In this document: positions 59,638-64,000 of the stretch, one piece after another
Position numbering within the stretch: position 1 is the stretch's first letter
How the letters are laid out: every line of letters begins with the position of its first letter
Source of the DNA: Oceanisphaera sp. IT1-181
Lineage (GTDB): Bacteria; Pseudomonadota; Gammaproteobacteria; Enterobacterales; Aeromonadaceae
Length of the DNA: 64,000 nucleotides
NCBI RefSeq assembly: GCF_033807535.1
Contig: NZ_CP136856.1
Span: forward strand, 2,103,001-2,167,000
Direction of reading: 5' to 3'
Translations under genes and position numbers: made by a program
The notes under the pieces: model-generated
The model's database searches: none
What the model was told of the DNA's origin: nothing
Seen by the model: the letters and a program-made list of their open reading frames with translations, nothing else

Positions 59638-59672
59638 TTATGTGCGTGAATTACTGCGTTAGCCGTTTGCGA

Positions 59673-59954
59673 CTACTCGCTGCTAACGCTGCGGTTATTG
59701 TAGTTACGGTGTATGTAGTCAATCTTGTCCATGAATTGCGCTTTTAGCTTTTCACTCTCGTAATCAAACTTATAGCTTTGATGAAAGTTCAACTGCAAGG
59801 TCACCCCACTGCCCGATAACAGCACGCTGTAACCATCAAAGTCACTGCTGGCTATAATGCCCTCAAGCATATGACCGTCTTCATAGGGTTCGCCGTGATT
59901 GCGAATTTTATCGAACACTTCCAATACCACTTTGTTATTCAATTCATTTTGCAT
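59673..59954 (-). CDS. DUF3081 family protein
   Basis: 93 residues, soluble, with AGGAGA ahead of the ATG. NELNNKVVLEVFDKIRNHGE, SSDFDGYSVLLSGSGVTL and FHQSYKFDYESEKLKAQF resemble the small DUF3081 family of marine Gammaproteobacteria, by recall. Function unknown. Lies 48 bp downstream of the SLC13 gene on the same strand, so perhaps co-transcribed. Confidence 0.75.
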   Translation of the reverse strand: MQNELNNKVVLEVFDKIRNHGEPYEDGHMLEGIIASSDFDGYSVLLSGSGVTLQLNFHQSYKFDYESEKLKAQFMDKIDYIHRNYNNRSVSSE

Positions 59955-60002
59955 CGACTTAATTCTCCTGAAGGCACGTCTTAAGGTCTGTGTCGCTCTG
60001 TC

Positions 60003-61982
60003 TTACAAAGGCCACACCCAAAGTAACATAGGGATACTCACCAGTATAACTAACAAGTCTAGCGGTAAGCCTAAGCGCCAGTAATCACCAAATTTAAAGC
60101 CGCCTGGCCCTAAGATCAGAGTGTTATTTTGATGGCCAATGGGCGTTAAAAAGGCACACGATGCGCCTACCGCCACCGCCATTAAAAACGGATCTACGTT
60201 TACGCCTAATTGATTGGCGGTACCAATGGCGATCGGACACATCACCGCCGCCGTGGCGGCGTTATTCATCAGATCCGAGAGGTTCATAGTGACCACCAAG
60301 ATCAACACCAAGGCAACCACCGCATGACCTTGAGCCAGCTGATTAAGGAGCACATTAGCAATTAAGCCTGCCGTACCACTGCTTTCCATGGCTTGGGCCA
60401 CCGGTATTAAGGCACCGAGCAAGATAATCACCGGCCAATCGACGGCGTTGTACACGGCGCGGGGCGGCACGGTGCGCACTATCATGGAGGCCAATACACC
60501 GGCGGCAAAGGCCACCGCCGTCGGTAAAATACCCAAGGCCGCGATGGCCACCGAGGCGCCCATAATAATGGTGGCCATGATTGCCATGCGTTTGTTAGGA
60601 ATGCGCAGTTCGCGCTCCGCTAATGGCACGCAGCCGGTGCTAGACGCAAACTCCGAAATCGCCTCAGGCCCGCCCTGCACCATTAATAAATCACCGGCAC
60701 GAAACGGCTGGGCGCGCAGCCGCTTCACGGATCTATTACCTTGGCGTGAGATTGCCAACAAATTAACGCCAAAGCTGGTTCTAATTTGAATGCCCGCCGC
60801 CGTGCGCCCGAGCAAGCTGGAACTCGGTAACACCACCAGCTCGCTGAGGATAATTTCATCATTGTCCGCCGAGCTGTCGACACTCGTTTCCGCTTTAGCC
60901 GAGTCTGTATCGGCTTTGGCGACCGATGCTATGTCGGCCGGCTCTTGAGCCTTACTCGCTTGAGGCTTACTCGCTTGAGCCTTAGCAGCAGGGGTCTTAG
61001 CGTTTTGCTCGTTGGTTTTTTCTTTCGCTTGTTTCTCTTTTTCCTTTTCTTTCTCTTTTTCTTTTTCCTGCTTTTCTCGCTCATCCCGCGTGGCTTTCGC
61101 TTCTTCCAGCTTTAACCCCAGGCTAGATAACGCACTGGACAGGGTTTCTGCTTCCGCTTCTAGCATTAAGATATCGCCAGCACGGGTACGGCGTCGAGGG
61201 CTAGGGGGCGTCACCCGCACTTCGTTGCGTACCAACCCCAACACCTGCGCATCCGCCTCGGTGAGCGCCAGCTCTATGTCATGCAAGGTCATGCCCACCG
61301 CTTTACTGCCCTCCGGCACCCGCGCCTCGGTAATGTAAGCACCGGAGTCAAAGCTGTCTGCGCCCGCCTGCTTGCGCCCCGGCACGAGCCGCCAGCCAAT
61401 TAACGCCACAAAGGCCACGCCTACCCCAGCTACCGCTAAGCCTACGGGAGTAAAATCAAACATGCTGAAGTTGCCATCGCCGTTGGCTTGGCGAAATCCC
61501 GAGACAATCAGGTTAGGTGGGGTACCAATCAAGGTGGTCATGCCGCCCAAAATAGTGCCAAACGACAGCGGCATTAACACTTTACCGGTGGGTATTTGCT
61601 GGCGCCGTGCCATTTGCATCGCCACCGGCATCAATAACGCCAGCGCGCCCACGTTATTCATAAAAGCGGACAAAAATGCGCCCAAGGCAGTTAAGGCGGC
61701 AATCGATAAGGTGGGACCCGCATTAGTCGGGAGACACAAGCGGGTGAGTACATCCACAGCACCGGAGTTTTGTAAGCCTTTACTGAGGATTAATACGCAA
61801 GCTACGCTTATCACCGCCGGATGACTAATACCATCAAAAGCCGAGTCTGCGGGTACTAAGCCGGTGATCACACAGGCCAACAGCGCCGCTGCCGCGACCA
61901 TGTCATGGCGCCAACGCCCCCATAAAAACAGCAATACAGTGCACAGTAAGATAATGCTAATGGTGATTTGAGCTGAGTCCAT
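60003..61982 (-). CDS. SLC13/DASS-type permease with two TrkA_C (RCK_C) domains and a charged insert
   Basis: 659 residues. N-terminal membrane half (about 4-200) with FMNNVGALALLMPVAMQMAR and LIGTPPNLIVSGFR, the SLC13 substrate motif. A cytoplasmic part has two RCK_C-like domains (about 211-290 and 378-460). The C-terminal membrane half (about 470-655) has a second set of helices (MNLSDLMNNAATAAVMCPIAI, TPIGHQNNTLILGPGG). Residues 298-375 are a low-complexity insert, first alternating Lys/Glu, then Ala/Lys/Gln-rich, between the two RCK_C domains. Anion or sulfate/dicarboxylate transport with sodium is the family norm; substrate unknown. Confidence 0.9.
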   Translation of the reverse strand: MDSAQITISIILLCTVLLFLWGRWRHDMVAAAALLACVITGLVPADSAFDGISHPAVISVACVLILSKGLQNSGAVDVLTRLCLPTNAGPTLSIAALTALGAFLSAFMNNVGALALLMPVAMQMARRQQIPTGKVLMPLSFGTILGGMTTLIGTPPNLIVSGFRQANGDGNFSMFDFTPVGLAVAGVGVAFVALIGWRLVPGRKQAGADSFDSGAYITEARVPEGSKAVGMTLHDIELALTEADAQVLGLVRNEVRVTPPSPRRRTRAGDILMLEAEAETLSSALSSLGLKLEEAKATRDEREKQEKEKEKEKEKEKQAKEKTNEQNAKTPAAKAQASKPQASKAQEPADIASVAKADTDSAKAETSVDSSADNDEIILSELVVLPSSSLLGRTAAGIQIRTSFGVNLLAISRQGNRSVKRLRAQPFRAGDLLMVQGGPEAISEFASSTGCVPLAERELRIPNKRMAIMATIIMGASVAIAALGILPTAVAFAAGVLASMIVRTVPPRAVYNAVDWPVIILLGALIPVAQAMESSGTAGLIANVLLNQLAQGHAVVALVLILVVTMNLSDLMNNAATAAVMCPIAIGTANQLGVNVDPFLMAVAVGASCAFLTPIGHQNNTLILGPGGFKFGDYWRLGLPLDLLVILVSIPMLLWVWPL

Positions 61983-62307
61983 TGAGTCTTGCTCCTACTA
62001 GAGGGCGATAAAGCTGGCTTAACTACAGAATATTAGGGTGTTAAGAATCACACAACAATACGGTTTTGAATACTCAAATGTGACCTTTGCAGTGTAGCAG
62101 TCACCCACCCCGTCTTGGCAATAAATCAGCGGCCATTCTCAGGCTATGGCAGGCGACTGGCTGCGTGGAATACTGGGTGCCAAATCCTAGGGGCAATGCC
62201 TGAGTTCAATGCCTGAACCCAATGCCTGAACTCAATGCCTAAGTGCAATAGTGGTCTTTAGCCTCGTGGCAGGCTAAAATCAGTTTTTTATAAAAACGGT
62301 AATTAGC
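61983..62307. other. Divergent intergenic region (325 bp) with tandem repeat
   Basis: Between the SLC13 gene and the CvfB-like gene. Apart from the 13-bp tandem repeat at 62194-62245, nothing recognisable. Confidence 0.5.
62194..62245 (+). repeat. 13-bp tandem repeat (4 copies)
   Basis: CAATGCCTGAGTT, CAATGCCTGAACC, CAATGCCTGAACT, CAATGCCTAAGTG, then a partial CAATAG, about 60 bp upstream of the CvfB-like gene. Differs from the 7-bp arrays in period and sequence. Confidence 0.85.
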
Positions 62308-63138
62308 ATGATCAAGCTTGGCGATAACAACACTCTCCCTCTGATACGTTTAGATGATAAAGGCGGCTGGCTAGATGCCGATTCTTATGGTGAGGCTTTT
62401 ATCCCTAAGCGCCAGCTTCCGGCCAACTGCCAGCCTGGCGATGAGATTGCCGTTTTTATCTATCTGGATGCAGACCTTGAGCCAGTCGTCACCACCGACC
62501 AGCCCAGAGCCACCGTCGAGCAATTTGCCACCTTGAAAGTAGTCACCAGCAATCGCCTGGGTGCCTTTCTCGATTGGGGCATGAAAAAAGATATTTTTGT
62601 ACCTGAGCGCAATCAAGTGCAACCCATGGAAGTGGGCCGCAACTACGTGGTGTTTATCTATTTAGATCACGAAGGGCGCATGGTGGCCAGTAGCAAGCTA
62701 GACCGCTTTTACAGCCGTGAGCTGCCCACCTATAACGTGGGTGATGAAGTGGACTTACTGATTGCCGAGCCGACCCTGTTAGGTTTTAAGGCGGTGGTGG
62801 ATAATCAGTTTGGCGGCTTATTATTTCGCTCAGATATCTCCGGTCGTTTACCGGTGGGCTTAAGTACCAAAGGCTACGTTAAACAAATGCGTGATGACGG
62901 TAAAATCGATCTCAGCTTGTTTAAACCAGGCCCTGGCAAAGTGGATGATGCAGCTGGCCTTATTCTCGACAAGCTCGAGCGTGCCGGCGGCAGCATGCAA
63001 GTCAGCGACAAAAGCGACCCCGATACTATTTTTCGCTTATTTGGCGTCAGCAAAGGTACTTTTAAAAAGGCCATTGGCGGCTTGTACAAGCAAGGCCAGA
63101 TAGTCATAGAAGCCAACGGCATTCGTATTGTTAAATAG
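62308..63138 (+). CDS. CvfB/YitL-like S1 RNA-binding protein
   Basis: 276 residues. S1-like OB folds in series: LPLIRLDDKGGWLDADSYGE (about 10-65), VVTSNRLGAFLDWGMKKDIFVP (about 70-130, the best S1 match) and a third (about 145-205), then a C-terminal winged helix (DKSDPDTIFRLFGVSKGTFKKAIG). This is the CvfB order, with YKQGQIVIE near the end. Homologues bind RNA; CvfB affects virulence factor expression in Staphylococcus. Role here unknown. Confidence 0.88.
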   Translation: MIKLGDNNTLPLIRLDDKGGWLDADSYGEAFIPKRQLPANCQPGDEIAVFIYLDADLEPVVTTDQPRATVEQFATLKVVTSNRLGAFLDWGMKKDIFVPERNQVQPMEVGRNYVVFIYLDHEGRMVASSKLDRFYSRELPTYNVGDEVDLLIAEPTLLGFKAVVDNQFGGLLFRSDISGRLPVGLSTKGYVKQMRDDGKIDLSLFKPGPGKVDDAAGLILDKLERAGGSMQVSDKSDPDTIFRLFGVSKGTFKKAIGGLYKQGQIVIEANGIRIVK

Positions 63139-63193
63139 TAATTATTCGCACGCTTAGCGGTATGCAGCGCGGTAATTTCAATGCTAGTATAAC

Positions 63194-63312
63194 CCTGTTA
63201 CAAATGCAGCCTGATGGTAGAAACAGGCGGTGCTACCGCCTTTCAAGCAATGGAAATGTAACAGGTTTTATCATCTTTACGCCCTATTAGGCTGCCATAA
63301 GACTGCATTTGT
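63194..63312 (+). promoter_or_regulatory. Structured leader candidate upstream of ddh
   Basis: Several pairings can form in 119 nt. CCTGTTAC (63194-63201) pairs with GTAACAGG (63258-63265). A competing 10-bp stem ACAAATGCAG (63200-63209) pairs with CTGCATTTGT (63303-63312), followed by CACTTTTT. Inside, AGGCGGT-GCT-ACCGCCT is a perfect hairpin, and GCCTG/CAGGC with GGTAG/CTACC can form an H-type pseudoknot instead. Mutually exclusive stems resemble a riboswitch or attenuator. It does not match the lysine riboswitch or another class I know. Confidence 0.4.
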
Positions 63313-63351
63313 CACTTTTTGCTCAGTTATGCAAATACATACAAATACTGT

Positions 63352-63363
63352 CTGGTTAACCAG
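63352..63363 (+). promoter_or_regulatory. Palindromic operator candidate before ddh
   Basis: CTGGTTAACCAG, a perfect 12-bp palindrome 25 bp upstream of the ddh ATG, where a bound repressor would block transcription. Confidence 0.35.
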
Positions 63364-63388
63364 TGCAGCTAACTAATAAGGTTGATTG

Positions 63389-64000
63389 ATGACACAGATT
63401 AGAATCGCCATTGCCGGCTATGGCAACCTTGGCCGCGGTGCAGAAGCCGCCATTAAGCAAAGCCCAGACATGCGTCTCGTGTCCGTATTCAGCCGCCGCG
63501 ATCCCGCGAGCGTCACCTTACTCGACCGCTCAGTACCCGTTTATGCCATGGACGACATCGAGCAACATCAAAACGATATCGATGTGCTGCTGTTATGCGG
63601 CGGCTCCAAGTCAGACTTACCCGAGCAAGGCCCACAGTTGGCCGGTTTATTTAATATCGTCGACAGCTTCGATACCCACGCCAAAATCCCTGAGTATTTC
63701 ACCGCCCTCGATGCGCCAGCAAAATCCGCAGGCAAAGTCGCGCTCTTGTCTGTAGGTTGGGATCCGGGTTTGTTCTCGTTAAACCGTCTCTATGGCGAAG
63801 CCATTTTACCGGTGGGTGAAACCTATACTTTTTGGGGTAAAGGCTTAAGCCAAGGTCACTCAGATGCAGTGCGTCGTGTGGCGGGCGTTAAGTCTGGCGT
63901 GCAATACACCATTCCATCTGAGTCGGCGATGGCTCGGGTGCGTAACGGTGAGCAACCTACGCTGAGCACCCGTGAGAAACACACCCGCGAATGCTTTATC
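63389..64000 (+). CDS. ddh: Meso-diaminopimelate D-dehydrogenase (C-terminus beyond window)
   Basis: NADPH-dependent reductive amination of tetrahydrodipicolinate straight to meso-diaminopimelate, a one-step route to lysine and peptidoglycan precursor. 204 codons, open to the window edge; the family is about 325 residues. Rossmann motif IAIAGYGNLGRGAEAAI, then LLLCGGSKSDLPEQGPQLA, FNIVDSFDTHAKIPEYF, LLSVGWDPGLFSLNRL and FWGKGLSQGHSDAVRRV, all typical of Ddh. The ATG at 63389 follows AAGG. Most Gammaproteobacteria use only the dapDCEF route, so this gene is an accessory trait. Confidence 0.92.
   Translation, partial: MTQIRIAIAGYGNLGRGAEAAIKQSPDMRLVSVFSRRDPASVTLLDRSVPVYAMDDIEQHQNDIDVLLLCGGSKSDLPEQGPQLAGLFNIVDSFDTHAKIPEYFTALDAPAKSAGKVALLSVGWDPGLFSLNRLYGEAILPVGETYTFWGKGLSQGHSDAVRRVAGVKSGVQYTIPSESAMARVRNGEQPTLSTREKHTRECFI

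Noticed and set aside
63194..63312. Known riboswitch class (lysine, c-di-GMP, glycine) before ddh
   Set aside because: I looked for the conserved cores I know of these classes and did not find them; only a novel or non-riboswitch structure remains possible.

Overview
The window is chromosomal DNA from a Gammaproteobacterium. Gene content and order (rimP-nusA-infB-rbfA-truB-rpsO-pnp; rlmE-ftsH-folP-glmM-secG; grpE-dnaK-dnaJ; smpB-ssrA; lrp-ftsK-lolA-rarA-serS; aat-ate-infA-clpA-clpS), protein sequences close to E. coli homologues and a tmRNA tag identical to that of E. coli (ANDENYALAA after the tRNA-borne alanine) all point there. The combination with ate/bpt beside aat, an abgT transporter, a DUF2798 protein and a meso-diaminopimelate dehydrogenase suggests a marine Aeromonadaceae such as Oceanisphaera, Oceanimonas or Zobellella. 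That genus-level guess is inference. No rRNA, prophage, CRISPR array, integrase or transposase gene was seen.

Layout. 1-1240: the start of a secreted YgiW-type OB-fold protein, then about 960 bp of non-coding repeat mosaic. 1300-16600 (mostly minus strand): a translation/RNA block (pnp, rpsO, truB, rbfA, infB, nusA, rimP, tRNA-fMet, tRNA-Leu, secG), then glmM, folP, ftsH and rlmE, with yhbY divergent. 17100-22400: a PilZ protein, greA, and the chaperone genes dnaJ, dnaK and grpE. 22500-28950: nadK, the SOS gene recN, udp, bamE, rnfH-ratA, smpB and the tmRNA gene. 29000-34300: a membrane diguanylate cyclase facing a 5TM-PAS-PAS-GGDEF-EAL protein, then a Yip1-type membrane protein. 34400-47700: purF-cvpA, abgT, DUF2798, serS, rarA, lolA, ftsK, lrp and trxB. 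48000-49800: a dauA-type SulP transporter gene split by a frameshift. 50000-55200: a compact N-degron locus (aat, ate, clpA, clpS) with infA and cspD. 55300-64000: glnD, dbpA, a DUF3081 protein, an SLC13 permease, a CvfB-like S1 protein and a partial ddh.

Regulation visible in the DNA: three heat-shock (sigma32) promoters with identical 15-bp spacers ahead of rlmE-ftsH, dnaK and grpE; two directly abutting LexA boxes ahead of recN; a good sigma70 promoter before ssrA; many intrinsic terminators; and a complex folded leader before ddh.

The coding part is ordinary housekeeping DNA. The most unusual signal lies between genes: at least ten intergenic stretches are degenerate tandem arrays with a strict 7-bp period (such as CGTGAGG, CGTAAGG, GGTGAAG and CGTACGG units), some over 60-90 bp. 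Other candidates for a second look are the ddh leader RNA, a MITE-like element at 642-905, a charged low-complexity insert in the SLC13 permease, and the dauA frameshift.
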